From the NCBI GenBank assembly GCA_947000775.1, contig CAMQGK010000144.1, positions 8,679,501-8,743,500 on the forward strand: 64,000 nt of DNA. Direction: 5' to 3'. Shown piece by piece: positions 24,984 through 37,909 of this stretch (positions are counted from its first letter, which is position 1; the number at the start of each line of letters is the position of its first letter). This DNA comes from Pterois miles. Lineage: Eukaryota > Chordata > Actinopteri > Perciformes > Scorpaenidae. The translations under genes and the position numbers were made by a program. Under the pieces are notes generated by a model. The model made no database searches. It was not told where the DNA came from and saw only the letters and a list, made by a program, of their open reading frames with translations.

Positions 24984-25683
24984 TGATGGGCGGGATCGGG
25001 GTCTTGTTTAGTTTCAAAAAGCCGAGGAGAGGTCGAGGCCATCCCTATGGGCCTCTTGCTGTAATTCATGTAAATTCCCTTAAGACCCCGGCTGCTTTGT
25101 TTTCTACATTGTCAGATCAGATGCCTGTATCATCAATGCGCAGCACGATTTCTTGTTTTTATTCCTTAAATGTGAAATTCATTCACTTAGCTTCTTTTGA
25201 ACCAGATACCTCAAGTTATCATGATAGTCTTGCTACGCGATACGTCCGACACCACAGTCCTCAGTGTTATTGTGTTGTAATGAGTTCAGCTGGAGTTAAC
25301 AAGGCGAAAATTGATACAGACATGGATGAGGACAAAACGAAGCGAGGACAGTGCTGTCCTGTGTTATCAGGGTTATTGTCACAGCTTATTACTAGATTCA
25401 GAATCACATTTAAACAATTACTGACTATGTGACCTGAAAACGTGTTCGGAGTACTTAAACAAACAAGGGTTGAGAATTACTTGTAGGAATAGGAATACTT
25501 TAGGAGCAAACTTAGAAGGGCTAAACCATCTGTACTTGTCTGAAGGATTTCACAAGCGCACCCCCCCCACCCCACCCTGCCTCGATAGCCTTCTGAACCC
25601 AGCCCCTCATTCTCTCCCTGAGCCAATCATATTTCACTCCCATTCACATTTCTGAATAGGAGTCCTCGCCGCGAACACCCACT

Positions 25684-25684
<1 letters not shown>

Positions 25685-25759
<75 letters not shown>
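25685..25759. repeat. (AC)n microsatellite
   Basis: 75 bases of uninterrupted AC. Confidence 0.97.
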
Positions 25760-25761
<2 letters not shown>

Positions 25762-25769
25762 CAAACAGC

Positions 25770-26890
25770 GTGCAGCTCTAGTTAGGAGGGCTTGGTCTAG
25801 ACCGCAGCGTGAACTTTGTTCTGTTAAAAGTTGCCATTGAAATATGCAGTTGCCATTGAAATATCGTTATTCTATTGGTGTCCTGACAAAGAGCGAGGAG
25901 GGCGCCGGTCCTATCTCAGTGTGAGTCTGAAGGAGCGGTGGGCCGGCGGGGTTCGCCCAGTGTCTCTCTCTCAACAGAGTCAGTGTGCAGAAATAATACC
26001 CATTAGACTTGGTCAATCACGCCCCTCGCTCAATGAAATATGGCCCTTTCACTCATTTCATACCATAATGCATACACCTCGCCGCTATCCATCATCTCTC
26101 CCAAACATGTCTGCCACTGTGAAGGCTTTTATTTACGATACATTTTTGTGAAATGAATGGCTTCTCATGCAGTGACGTTAGATGCTGAGAGAGTTATGTT
26201 ATGTGCAGAGTTATGGATGTGTAGAGTTATGTGTGCATAGAAAACAACGTTTCATTAGTGAATTTAAGGTGGAATTCTAGCACAGAGGTTTCAGGTCTCT
26301 TGACCACCAATGAAGCTCTGACGGTTCGTAGGCTGATGGCTTCATCACGGTAAGTGGGTGGAAATTATATACTCGCAGTGGCTTGCAACAATGAGCATGT
26401 TGTGAAGCCACTGATTGTGTCCCACTGGTGCAGACAGGATTCATATGTCTTTTGTAGGATTATTAAGTGGCTATTCCCAAACCTGTGAGGAACACTTAGC
26501 GGAAACAATCAAGCAGTACTTAGATATTTTGCGTAAAGGCACCCTGTGAGATTTTCATGTGAACAAATAATAAAAGTTATGTTTTATGTTCAGTGTCACG
26601 CAACAAAATGCAATGTTGAGCTCGAGAAGAAATGTGTTAAATGTATTAGCAAGGTTCTTCCCTGCCTTTACTGGCACATTGGTGCATGTAACCATGTAGC
26701 ATGTTAAACATGTAGATCAGTGGAATAGTGTGAAACCTTTGGCAGATATGTTTATATCCTGCATTAAAAGCCCTCCAACAATATCAGCAATATGTACTAG
26801 TAGCAGCTCAGCAGTAAAATGCATCAACGTATAAGCAGCATTTTACCTTGTAGCTGGTGGAGGTGGAGCTAGTTTTAACTACTTTATATA
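25770..26890. other. No gene recognised
   Basis: A 106-codon open + frame (25831-26151) has no family motif. A GTAAGT donor-like site at 26349 has only a weak upstream acceptor. I do not call an exon. Confidence 0.4.
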
Positions 26891-26899
26891 CAGTTAGTC

Positions 26900-27450
26900 C
26901 TGTGGTTCCCAACCTAAGGGTTTGGGCCCCTCTAAAGGGTCACAAGACAAATCTGAAGGGTCGTGAGACGATTCATTTGGGAGCGAAGAAGAAAAACAAA
27001 AGAAATTCTGGATAATTTGAACAGTTTTTTTAAATGACGTGACAGTTTTAAAGGGACATAGGCCATATTTCCATTCACATATTTTTTATGAGCATTTTGA
27101 AGTATCACATTAGAAAAACTGTATGAAAATGGCAAAATTTTATCAAACTTCCTCTATTGCACAAAAAAAGTTGTTACGCTCACTTATCTTATCTTATCTT
27201 ATCTTATCCTATCTTGAGGCTGATTTGGCCAATGTGCTAAATGGATTATGAAAACGCTTTAGCTGAACTAATTCTGACGTAGCAAACTTAACTCACATGA
27301 CTGATCGGCTGTTTCTGCTGTCGGCGTCTCCTCAGATAAACATTTATATTGTCTTTGTCTCTGGACAGCATGAAACCTTTCAAAAGTTTGCTTGACAATT
27401 GAATGATAACGCGTGTCGTGTCCTTAAACCAAACAGGTTGGGAACCACTG
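26900..27450. mobile_element. DNA-transposon MITE with GTGGTTCCCAACC ends
   Basis: The left end CTGTGGTTCCCAACCT and right end AGGTTGGGAACCACTG are inverted repeats, 15 of 16 matching. A (TTATC)n run at 27183-27216 is internal. Flanking 8-mers match only 5 of 8, so the target duplication is eroded. Confidence 0.78.
27183..27216. repeat. (TTATC)n run
   Basis: Six tandem TTATC-type units, the last diverged, resembling the SINE tails at 23940 and 49205. Confidence 0.85.
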
Positions 27451-27514
27451 GTTTAATCTTTAACAATGTATTATATACTGTAAGATCACCATGGTTTTGT
27501 ATGTAAAATCTTAA

Positions 27515-27690
27515 TCTGAAAAGTAACTAGTAACTATCTCTGTCAAATATTTTAGAATAAAAAAAGTACATATTTCATTCTGAAATGTAGTACAAGTACA
27601 AATGTAAGGTAATATAAAATAGAGATACTCAAGTACCTCAGAATTGTACTGGTACATGAGTAATTGTATGTAGTTACTTTCCACCACTGC
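27515..27690. mobile_element. MITE fragment of the 24349-24560 family
   Basis: It ends TTTCCACCACTG, contains ACTCAAGTACCTCAGAATTGTAC and AAATGTAGTAC, and lacks a clear left end. Confidence 0.6.
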
Positions 27691-27699
27691 AACTGAGAG

Positions 27700-28480
27700 G
27701 GGAAAACATGTTAAGAAGTGCTTTTTAGATACTGGAGTCTAAATCATTGTTCAGTTTGATGGACAATGTGCTTTGAGGCAGCTAATGTTACATTTTGTGT
27801 GCTTTTGTAATGAGAGGAGCATTATTTAGGGCCGGGCCCAGAGAATAGTGACTCTTTCAAAGGGAGAGCTCCCACCATTGTTGCCCTCTGCAGCCATAGC
27901 TAACGGATGCCAAAAGACCTTTTTCACATGTATCCTTTTAAAACGGGTTGCAATAATACCGGCAAGGAGTCGGCAATAAATAAGCTTCCCATCACAGAGT
28001 CAACTAGATTAGATTGCATGGGGACATCTGTTGAGTGTAGGTGACTTTCTCCCTGCATGGGAAAGGAAGTCCTCAGGATGCGCCTTGAGGCTTTTTCCCT
28101 TTATTCATGTAGCTTTACTGGTTTTACTCCACCGCCACCCTCCATTGAACATCCAGAGAGCTGCATTGACTCGAGCACAATCAGTGCAGCTGACGTTTAT
28201 TCTGGTGTACATTTGATTTAACATGCAATTATAGTGTCAATGTTGCTTTCATGCTCTGCCAAATTCATATCACAGCAGGATGTTACGCTCTGTCATCTCC
28301 TCATCTCACTGACAGTCGCGTCTGATACAATACAAATAACTTGTTGAATATTTAATGCATCTATGTACAAGCGTGTTTTAAAAACGCAGCCTGTAACTTT
28401 GTGGATTCGGGTAGCTGTTCATGTGATACCAGGAAATGTTTAACCTCTATTGTAGAGAGACAAAAGGTTGTTTTAATCCC
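27700..28480. other. No gene recognised
   Basis: Unique-looking sequence without visible repeats; a possible regulatory region. Confidence 0.35.
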
Positions 28481-28485
28481 ACTGT

Positions 28486-28560
28486 GAGAGGGGAGGGAGG
28501 GTCAGGGGAGGGGTGTAGGAGGAGGGGTTGTGGGTGTGTTGTAGAGGGGGTGGAGGGTGA
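28486..28560 (+). other. G-rich tract with quadruplex potential
   Basis: Five runs of three or more G with 1-3 base loops lie within 28490-28513, and more GGGG runs follow to 28558. Four such runs are enough for an intramolecular quadruplex. Confidence 0.6.
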
Positions 28561-28864
28561 TTTTAGAGGGAATCGGCTCTTCTCTCTTTACTGTCAGTCA
28601 GTCACAGCAGACACATCGAGGAATAAACAGCCACTGGGATTATAACAGATGAACCATGCTCTCACACTGAGGGGATTCATTCATACTGACAGAGGTAAAG
28701 GTGATGTATTCTCTCTTTTCAGTGGATATGATATGCCATATAGTCACCTGTTGTGTAGAAAGTGCAGCTTGTGATGCTCTGCAGGTGATCGTCCAGGTCA
28801 AATGGATTTTATGTTTGTCTGGAGGAGGATTTGTGACTCCTAAACTAATGAATACTGAGTCTAC

Positions 28865-29224
28865 TGCTGAGACAATCAATCAATCTAATCATCAACAATT
28901 TTGATAATCAAGTGTTAATAGTAAATATTTAATGGTGCAAACCTCTTAAATATGAAGATTTGCTGCTCTTGCTTCATTCATATCATTGTAGATTTTTATT
29001 TCTGGCTGATGTGTTCAGTATTTTCAAGATTAATTGTTGATTAAAAATGTTGACGGAACTCAAAGATATTCAGTGTACGGTCATATAGGAGTAAAGAAAC
29101 CAGAAAATATTCACATTTAAGAAGCTGGAATCAGAGAATTTTGATTTAAAAATGACTCAAACCAATTGATTGATTATCTAAATATTTGGCAATTAATTTC
29201 ATTGATTAATCGTTGTAGCTCCAT
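28865..29224. mobile_element. hAT-type MITE, family of 3523-3880
   Basis: CAATCAATCTAATCATCAAC at the left and GATTAATCGTTGTAGCTCC at the right. The interior GTGTACGGTCATATAGGAG resembles the complement of the 3523-3880 interior (CTCCTCTATGACCGTAAAC). Confidence 0.6.
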
Positions 29225-29229
29225 TGTAA

Positions 29230-30004
29230 ATTAAATTTTGGAAAGGTTGGGTCATACAAAACAACATATTTGACGATGTTAACTTGAGCCTTCACACTTG
29301 GTGTTTTTCACTATTTTTCACTGTTCATCATGGACTACGATTGGTGGTAAATTGAATCTCTTTGGGTAATAGACTGTTGGTTGCACAAAGAAGACAATTG
29401 AAGATGTTTGGGTCTACATTGGACGTTTTTCACAATATTTTAAAATTCTAAACTCCAAACAATATGAAGAATATCACCATAAGTAACCGTACATGATTCC
29501 CAGCATGTCTAATGAAACAGCAAATCCAGTTGGTTTGTCTGCTAACTGTTGTCTGTGACATATTGACAGGTGAAGATGTGAGGATATATGTATATATATA
29601 TATATTTTTTTGCAGTGAGATGTCCATAACAGCTTGTGACCTTTGACAGTTTGACAGCTGTGTTATTAACATCTTCATAGATAGTTTGCTCTTTTCCGGC
29701 ACTTACACATCAACACATGGTTTTTATTTATTCTGCTTGTCTTCAGCGTAACGGCATAAGAGCACATCTCTGTTTCTGAGAGCCGTGTCCCCGTAATCTA
29801 ACTTCATCACAGGGGGAAGAGTGAGTGTGTTTCCGGCTCTAATTATTTCTCCCTTCTTTGGCAGTAATGATGCTTCATCGGGAGAGCGGTATCGTCTGCA
29901 GCCACGCTCTGGCTCTCATTAGGCAAGAGTCTAAAATTAAACCCACAGGCCGCTATGCTGGTGCTGAGCCCCCTTCCCCTGTTTGAGGACACACACATCA
30001 AAAC

Positions 30005-30037
<33 letters not shown>

Positions 30038-31020
30038 CAAAACAACACAGCCTGCAGGAGAAAACTAACAGACTCTCATAAGGGAAATGTGTGACACCTC
30101 GTTACCTGGCATTATCTACAGTGAGCCAGAGGACGACTCACTTTACTGGACACTCATGTTTTGTTTTGCATGATGCCATTAATGGAAACGTAAACCTTGC
30201 CTTTAATTTGCATTTCCCAAGTCTTTAAGGCAGTAAAGTGATTACTGTAGCTGAATTAAATGAACAGCACTGATTCATCCATGTGTTAAGCCAACATATT
30301 CATATACTGGATATTCCATATTTCACATATCAGTATTTAAATTTATAAAGATGTATTTCATAAAACATATTCTAATAATTTACCAGAAGCTGAATAATTT
30401 ATGATGAAATTTCACTGTTTTGCAGCTAACATGCAGCTTTTTTTTGGCCACTTGGGGGCAGCACAACAAGCTGTAACCACAACACTGACATACTGAATTT
30501 TCGACACTTCAACGTTATACATTTGATCCATTGTTAATAGAAAAATATTCATTAGAGCAGCTTTAAGACGAGATACTACAGGCAACAACATGTTTATCAT
30601 GCACTGACCAGTTTTAACAGTTGTTGTTAACAGTGTTGACAGTATTTTGATTTATGGAGTGATTCAAAGAGATATCCAAGATCCCCGCTGTAAAAACTTT
30701 TGACTAATATGTCAACAAAATGAAACAATAACTTTGAACCTGGCTTCATTCAATGGTCATATTTTTGTTCTGGACATGTATGCAAATTGGCACAAAGTTG
30801 GTAAGATAATGCATCATTTGCATATTTAAATATACATTTTCAGAAATAGTAATACAAAAAATAATTGTCTTACTGTAAGTAATCAACATGGGGAAGTTTT
30901 ATGCTCTCTCCTCTTACCTTTCAGGATGGTTATAACGTGAATTTCCCCTGTTTATGTTCTGTTACCTTCAATCTTTCCTCCGTGTAAAATGTTGTGCTAT
31001 CTATATTCATGAAAGATTCA
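29230..31020. other. No gene recognised; (CA)n at 30006-30036
   Basis: AT-rich. A CA microsatellite (31 bases) is flanked by direct copies of CACATCAAAACAACAC. A short TA run lies at 29588-29604. Confidence 0.5.
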
Positions 31021-31030
31021 GCTGTCTGTT

Positions 31031-31316
31031 TTGTTTGTCAGCATTTGTGACACGAGAGCGTTCCCTGAGGTTTTGACGGCACCACGCGTCTCTCGCTGTG
31101 AGGTGTTTTGTAGTCCTGCCGCTCGTTGCCCACTGTCGGCATCCCATCTCAGGCTATTTTCAGTCTCGGCTCTCCGACCCTCTTCTTATCACCATGGCAG
31201 CCGAGCTGGACAGAGCTGAGCTCGACTCCGTGGTGTCTAAGAGCAGAGGTGGGGCGGCGGGACGGCTGGCTCGACGGCATGGGGGGAGGCCGCTTTTGAT
31301 GGGATCAGGCCTTTAG
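31031..31316 (+). promoter_or_regulatory. CpG-dense block with a Kozak-type ATG; possible promoter or first exon
   Basis: CpG dinucleotides are clearly denser here than in the flanking AT-rich DNA. An ATG in a good context (ACCATGG, 31194) opens a 40-codon frame beginning MAAELDRAELDSVVSKSRG and ending at 31316. I do not recognise the peptide. A weak donor (AGAG then GTGGGG) could end an exon after SRG. The block lies 4.5 kb before the proposed untranslated exon, so it may be the nrcam promoter, a separate short gene or neither. Confidence 0.3.
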
Positions 31317-31319
31317 CTC

Positions 31320-34200
31320 GTTCAGACAGGATGCGGAAAGGTCATTATGTTGTTGTGTTTTATTCATATGAGTCCCAGCTGTAATCAGATGTTTCACTGC
31401 TGTCTATTTCTGCATAGTGAGGCAGAAATTATACTGTACAAGAGCTGCTGAACAAGATGATAGCTGAACTGTTCACAGGTATGTGTCAGCACAGGTGTCA
31501 GCAATAATACAATGTGATGCTGCGAGTGAATAGCATGTATGTCAGTGGTTTTTAAAATCTGGGTCAGGACACTTTCAAATTCAGGGCTGTGGGAAGTCCA
31601 GATTCCCTGTTGTAATAGTCTCTAAGAAGCAATATGTTATTATATGGTGCTAAAGCTTTCTGAATCCTTGAAGTGTGCAAAAGTCTGAAGTGAATAATGC
31701 AGGTTTTAGGAGAATAGCACGAAAGGAACACCTCAAATGTTTTTAGACAAGCTCGCTTAGATTACACAGATGCTGCACAATCAAATCTTTGTCAGTGAGA
31801 CAAAACTGAGATCTTGAGAGAAAACAACTGAAGAAACCACATCTGTTATTTGTGTGAAACCGAATTAATGTAAACCTGTAGCTCACAATGGTATCTGCGT
31901 AGCGGTGCAGAAAGCAGTGTTCGTATTTAACCGAGTGGAAACGGCGGCGTCTCTCAATGGGGCCTCCACACTCTTATTTGGAGCAGCAGACTGAAGTCGA
32001 TAAGCCTGCGCTAGAAGTAAATTGGATTGGCTTCTTCAATCATTTTGCCCATCGATTCTCGTAGGTGTTTCTGTGTTCACTGAGATGGTGTATGAGGAGA
32101 GGATCGGGCATGAAATAAAGGAGGGAAAGACGTAATATGGTACCTTTTTTGACCCTTGACCCTCCCAAATTTCCACGATTAGGACAAAGAACTGTCATGT
32201 GAAACAAACTTTAGTACTTTGTTTTAACAGCAAATGTGAGGATTTTTTTTTTTAAATCACAGGTCTATATTTTTTTTAAAATATGTCAAGATGAACAACT
32301 ACATATCATTTAACATCACTTTCTGCATGGAGGTTCTTGATCTTAAGGCTGAAAAACTTTGAGATTTAAGGAGAGGGGAGGATTGGCTTCTTCCACGTCT
32401 GCATATTATGCGACTCCACATGGGCTTCTGAGTGTTGGGAACCAAACCTCTTAAGATAAAAATAGGGAGGAGGTGAGATGGATTATTAGAGAGGAATAGG
32501 GGATTGGTTATGGCATGTTGCAAAGCAGGATATAACACAAGGAGTGAGGAGAGAAAAGGAAAATGAAGTGTGTGTGTCAAATTACCTGTTCTCAAATTAA
32601 TGCATAAAACAGTTGAAGAAACAATATACAGTATATTAGAGACCACACCGTTACAGAGAAGTCGGTAAGAAATGTCTCAACAGAAACTTGCGTGCGGTAC
32701 ATTTTTATAGCACTTTGAGGAAAAAGAAATCACATGATTAGCTTCTCTGCTGCTTATGGAAGAGGTTTGATTGGTCAACAGGTCATAACTGCCTTTCTGC
32801 TCTATATCTGCTACCACAGCTAATGTGCAGCAGGCTCTACTTTAATGTATATTGCGCATGATCAGGGAAAGAAGATTGAAATACTTGCTGGTACTACTGG
32901 GCTACCCCAACCTTCATCGCTTGATATTGTTCTCCTCCCACCCAGAGCTTCATGCATCCCTGAACACACGATTCAGTGTCTGTATGGTGTGGAAAGAAAT
33001 TAGAAACTCCTGACATCATGTGTAGCAAATTATTTATTTAAATGGTGGAGGTGCTGCAGAATAATTTGTAAATTTGTTCTGACTTAAGTGGGCAATCACG
33101 TGAATTTTACCAGTCAGGATCTTGTATTTCCGATTATTCCGACACCACTCTCGCAGTGTGAATGAAAACAGCATGGCAATGTGTCAACAGATCTCACGGA
33201 GCGCTTGTCAGCGAGTACGCAGGTGGAGTGTTGCTCCCCGTCTGAAAAGACCTTTAAACGAACAGACAAACCAAACCGAAGTCATAACCTCCTTGGTGGA
33301 GGCAACTAACTGTAAGCTTACCTAATGTTATCAGATGTGTTTTCTTCCTGGAAATGCTTGTGAATTATGGGTTGTGTGTGGGTTTTGGCAGGCAGCTGCT
33401 GTCCTCTTCCTCCGGTACTGTGTACTGGCACTGATTCTAAAGTGGTACGGAGTACCGGACAGTACCGGCCCGGCTTTCACCCCTGCACATGATACATTAA
33501 ATATACATTAAAGTGCTTGCATTTGTCTTAAATATGGATAGTTATACCCTCTCTCTGACCTTAGACTTTACATCCTACTCATAAGGTTGACACACAAATG
33601 CTTCATGTCGATGTACTTTCACAGAAGACAGTATTGAGCAGAGACGACAGAAGAAGAGACCAGGGAAGAGGACAGTAGTGAGGACGACCGTAGATAGCAG
33701 GAGAGGGAGGAGGGGGAGGGAAAGGAGGAGTGTAGAGAAGGAGATCAGGGAGATGAGACGAGACAAGAGGAGAGACGAATGGAGGAGACGCGTCTCTCAG
33801 TAACAGCAGTTTGGATTACACACACTGAAAATCCACGTTCACACTTTGGTTTGCACAGTTTAGATGTTTGCTTTCTTTTAACCATCAAAACTTGTCGCAG
33901 TTGGAAGAGTCAACACAGGCAGGGATGATTATGCATTAAAAAAAATCACTCCTTTCACAATACCAACCGTTTAATGAAGAGAAGAGATTTCATGTCAGAA
34001 CATGGTGGTGTGGCGGTGAGGAGACTTCCAATACGAGAGGGATTTAAGCAGATTGTAGTAAAACCAAACATGGAGTAGTCGGCCCATTATGATGTCAACC
34101 TGATGGACCAGGGGAGTCACTGTACAGTGAACAAGATGGCTGCCATCTGGGAAACACTTTGCACAAGTTAACTTGAACTTTTTATGTTCAACAATGCATA
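31320..34200. other. No gene recognised; purine-rich tract at 33629-33790
   Basis: 33629-33790 is strongly GA-rich (GGAGAGGGAGGAGGGGG). Otherwise I see no repeat family or exon that I can support. Confidence 0.45.
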
Positions 34201-34209
34201 TGTGTAATT

Positions 34210-34715
34210 ACACTTTTAACGCTCCAAACTTTGCTAAATTTTGATGAGGAAAAACTGTCATGGCCATTTCAAGATACGTGAATGTAAATGGGTTCTCTGG
34301 GTACCCACGAGTCTCCCCTTTACAGACATGCCCACTTTATGATAATCACAGTCAGTTTGGATCAAGTCATAGTCAAGTCAGCACACTGACACACTGACAG
34401 CTGTTGTTGCCTGTTGGGCTGCAGCTTGCCATGTTATGATTTGAGCATATTTTTTATGCTAAATGCAGTATCTTTTTGGACAAAATATGTCATTGTTTTG
34501 TGTTGTTAACTGATTTATAGTAATAAAAATATACACACATTTGCAAAAAGCAGCATATTTGCCCACTCCCATGTTGATAAGAGTACTAAATACCTGACAA
34601 GTCTCCCTTGAAAGTGCAGTTTGGCCAAATAAAAAATGTGATTAATTTGCGATTAATCACACTATGGATAAGCGTGCAATTAATCACGATTAAATATTTG
34701 AATTGATTGACAGCT
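34210..34715 (-). mobile_element. hAT-type element, reverse copy of the 57326-57921 family
   Basis: GACAGCTGTTGTTGCCTG, TTGGGCTGCAG, CCCACTCCCATGTTGATA and TTAATCACGATTAAATATTTG match the reverse complement of 57326-57921. The end near 34710 (TTGACAGCT) is diverged. Confidence 0.75.
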
Positions 34716-35059
34716 CAACTTATTAGTGATTGTGTTCGCACCTCAACTACTCAAACCATTAGTGCGATGGTGGAAACAACATTTTACAAATATTTGTTCA
34801 GTAGAATAAGTGGGACCAGTTGTGGGATCACACTGAAATAAAAGATAAGTCTGAATAAATTTCAATGTCCACTGTGACCATGTGATCCTGTAGTAGGACT
34901 CACAACATGCGTATGACATGTTTTCCCTCTGTTGTGGTTTTCTTTTTGTTTTCCTTATGGACCTATTAAATTATTTGTTTATTTTTACTGGACTTATGCA
35001 CTGCAGTCTACTTCATAATTTAACAATATAAGCCATGTGATCTGGCACCCTGGCAACAA

Positions 35060-35760
35060 TAAATCACCAGTTTAATCATGATTCATTATTATATTGATTC
35101 TTTTGATGACAATACGAAATTTGCTGATATCACAAAGTCTGCCACAATATGATTTTTATTCAGTTTAGGGTCCTGCGAGTGATATGAGATGATATCATAT
35201 TTCATATATATTCAACGTAATCAGTTACATTTATATGAGCTCACAAAAATCAAGTAAACTAAAACTTGGCTCTTAAAATGAAAAATGATCTATTCCTTTT
35301 CATAAACATAATAAAAATAGACTGTTGATCACTATAAAGTGCAGTGTTTCTCATGTTTCAGCACAAATGTTTTTTTTTTTTGTCAGTCAAGAATTTCAAA
35401 ATAAAGGCGTATCTTAAAGATGACAATATGTATCTATGTTTTCACTTTGCATTGATGATTTTGGATCATTGATTGTTGAATCCATATATCCATCCAGATC
35501 AATGTAGTGTTATCTCCACTACCAAGCCTTTAAAAAAATAATAAAAATTGAAGTAAATAAATAAATAAATTGATGTTCTGGATGTTGGAAAATATGCATA
35601 ATGTAGCTTTGCAAAACTTTCTCCCCAGAAACCTTATTAAGAAAGATGTTTTTTTTCTTTTCTGCTTGGTTTAAACCCTTAGGTTGTTTCCACAAAGGGA
35701 GAGCAGAAACATCTAAATTACGAGCACTAAAAAAAATTTCATTTTCTCCCATTTTTGTTT
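35060..35760. other. No gene recognised
   Basis: AT-rich DNA just before the candidate untranslated exon. It has a T run at 35370-35380 and AAAT reiteration near 35553-35569. Confidence 0.4.
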
Positions 35761-35766
35761 AACCAG

Positions 35767-35842
35767 ATTGAAGAAATCCACAGAAGAAAAACCAGACAAC
35801 TAGCCAGGGAGGAGGAGGAGAGAGGGGCTTTGAGTTTCTCTG
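35767..35842 (+). other. nrcam: Candidate 5' untranslated exon of nrcam
   Basis: A pyrimidine-rich tract ends in TTTAACCAG at 35766, and a strong GTAAGT donor follows 35842. The 76-nt body is purine-rich (GGAGGAGGAG, GAAGAAA), as exonic enhancers often are, and contains no ATG. That fits an untranslated exon spliced to 58617. The intron between them would be 22.8 kb. NrCAM genes are known for long 5' regions with noncoding exons; assignment of this exon to nrcam is inferred from strand, position and splice signals only. Confidence 0.5.
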
Positions 35843-36856
35843 GTAAGTAAGAAACATTTCTGCTTAATTTTTTCCCATCGCATCATCTTTTTCCAAAACA
35901 GTGTGAACTTCCTGCCTCACAGAATTAAATGTTCTTGTCCTTCTCAAAGGCATTTCCCCTCCCGTAGGATGTAAACACACACAAATGTCAGTCTGTTTGC
36001 CATGCCTGGCAAGTGTCTCCAGTCCAAATATCTTCATCTGTGTTGCTGCCAGAGTGTGAATGTATTAATATTAACACTCTCTGTAGAGCTACGACTCTTT
36101 CTCTTCGGGTCTCTGTTGCGATGCCGGCTTCTTTTGCTCCAGCTGTAAGCCAAAGGTCACTACTTTCTTACTGGCATTTGTCCACTGGCAAAGTGTCTTT
36201 TTGTGTCGACCTCAATTTTGGCAGCAAGGTTTGGCAATGCTGTTTCAAGTGCCCAACTGTCTGTTTGATGTATATGGTTGTCAAAGTAACACACCGTCTC
36301 ACCCTCACCCACTGCTGTGTCGGTGGGCGTCAATACTCAGAAATCACAAAATAGCACTTAGAGCCAATATTGTGCCCGGCACTTCTCTCTTATTGACACA
36401 TAATGTGTTGTAATGGAGCGTGTGGAGGTAGAAAAGTTCCCTAATGGCAGTCGCACAATTAAGAGCTAAAGTAGCTCCCTTCAGCACAAGGTCTCAGTGT
36501 GCATTAAAGCCCAGACAATTGACTCACACAGTTTTTTTTTTTAAATGATGACCATCAATAACCTTTGGTTCATCTCCTCATTTGGGGATGCTGAGAGTGT
36601 GCCTGCGATTCAGCAGGGAGTTGATGTAATGCCCTGTGAATGGAGGTGACATGGTGTGATCTGTGTCCACCGCCCATCGGAGTGTGAAGGGAGGATCCCA
36701 CCTCAGCCTTCGCAGCACGCCGAGTTGGGAGGGGAGGCTGCACGCACAGCCGAATGGAGAGTTAAGGGACTCTGACGGCTCGGAGCTCATCTACCTCTGC
36801 TGTTGCTGCTACGCTTGTTTTATTTCTTATTTCCGGCAATTGGGGCGGGGGGGTGG

Positions 36857-36861
<5 letters not shown>

Positions 36862-36925
<64 letters not shown>
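36862..36925. repeat. (TC)32 microsatellite
   Basis: 64 bases of uninterrupted TC. Serine-leucine frames through it are artefacts. Confidence 0.97.
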
Positions 36926-36928
<3 letters not shown>

Positions 36929-37909
36929 TTATCCATTTCTGTGCCTGTTTCAATCCTTCATTTTGCCTCTGCCTGTCTGTCAGTCTGTTTGTTTCTGTCC
37001 TGTCGTCCCGCTGTGGCAGTCGCTTGTTGTTGTGAATGTGTGCTGCAGGCCAGAGAGGCTGAGTCCACATTTTTCAATGGCCGAGTCATAGAGGGCCACA
37101 CTTAGGAGCTGCAGACCGAATGTGCGGTTTGAAACACAGTGAAGCGTGAAGCGTCCATTGTGGGCAGCGGCATTCAGGTCCCAGGCCCTTCAGTGGAAGG
37201 CGGCAGAGGTTTCTGTTTACCTCCACAGGGCTGTCTTTCACCGGTTTCTCTCACGTGGCCATCAGGGAGTGTGGTATTATTGTTTGTGTGTTTTAATGCC
37301 AAGTGGGGGGAGGTGGGAAAAAGATTGGGGATCAGCCAATCAGAGCAATGGCTGCGATATTGCTAACTCTACATGACTGAGTACATAACCCAGTCTTGCC
37401 ATATGCTGTGCAGTCAAAGTATTTATGAACTGATGCATTTTCCATTTGACTGTGCTCCAACTCATTGGATTTGAAATGAAAATGTGATTGTGAGGTTGAA
37501 GTGCTGACTCGTGCTTATGGCACACTGGATGAACAGAAGGACACGCAGCCTTTTTAAAGCCAGCAGAGTGCTGCAGGAAAACAATCCTCAACACAGAAAG
37601 GCCACCAAAAAGTTTTATGGCCAAACTCTTGATTATCCACCTGACCTCAGGCCAGCTCATCATGTGTTTCACTTGCTCGCTGAAGGCAATAAGCCCCTGA
37701 AACCAGCAAGAAGTGCAGATGGCTGCAGTACAGGCCTGGCAGGTCATTTTCTGGACTATATTTACAACCAAATATTAAATCTGATGAGATATTTTGAAGA
37801 AAAGAAAACTAATATGGTCCGCGGTTCATGTCCGACTGGCTTCTTTGTGGCATGTCATACTCTCTCCCCCTCATTTCCTGTCAAACCTCTAATAATGTCA
37901 AATCAAAAT

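Noticed and set aside
26280..26354. Possible exon ending at GTAAGT near 26349
   Set aside because: The only upstream AG has a weak pyrimidine tract and the bases between give no supported coding or UTR signal.
36663..37105. Serine-leucine-rich frames
   Set aside because: They are translations of the (TC)32 tract.
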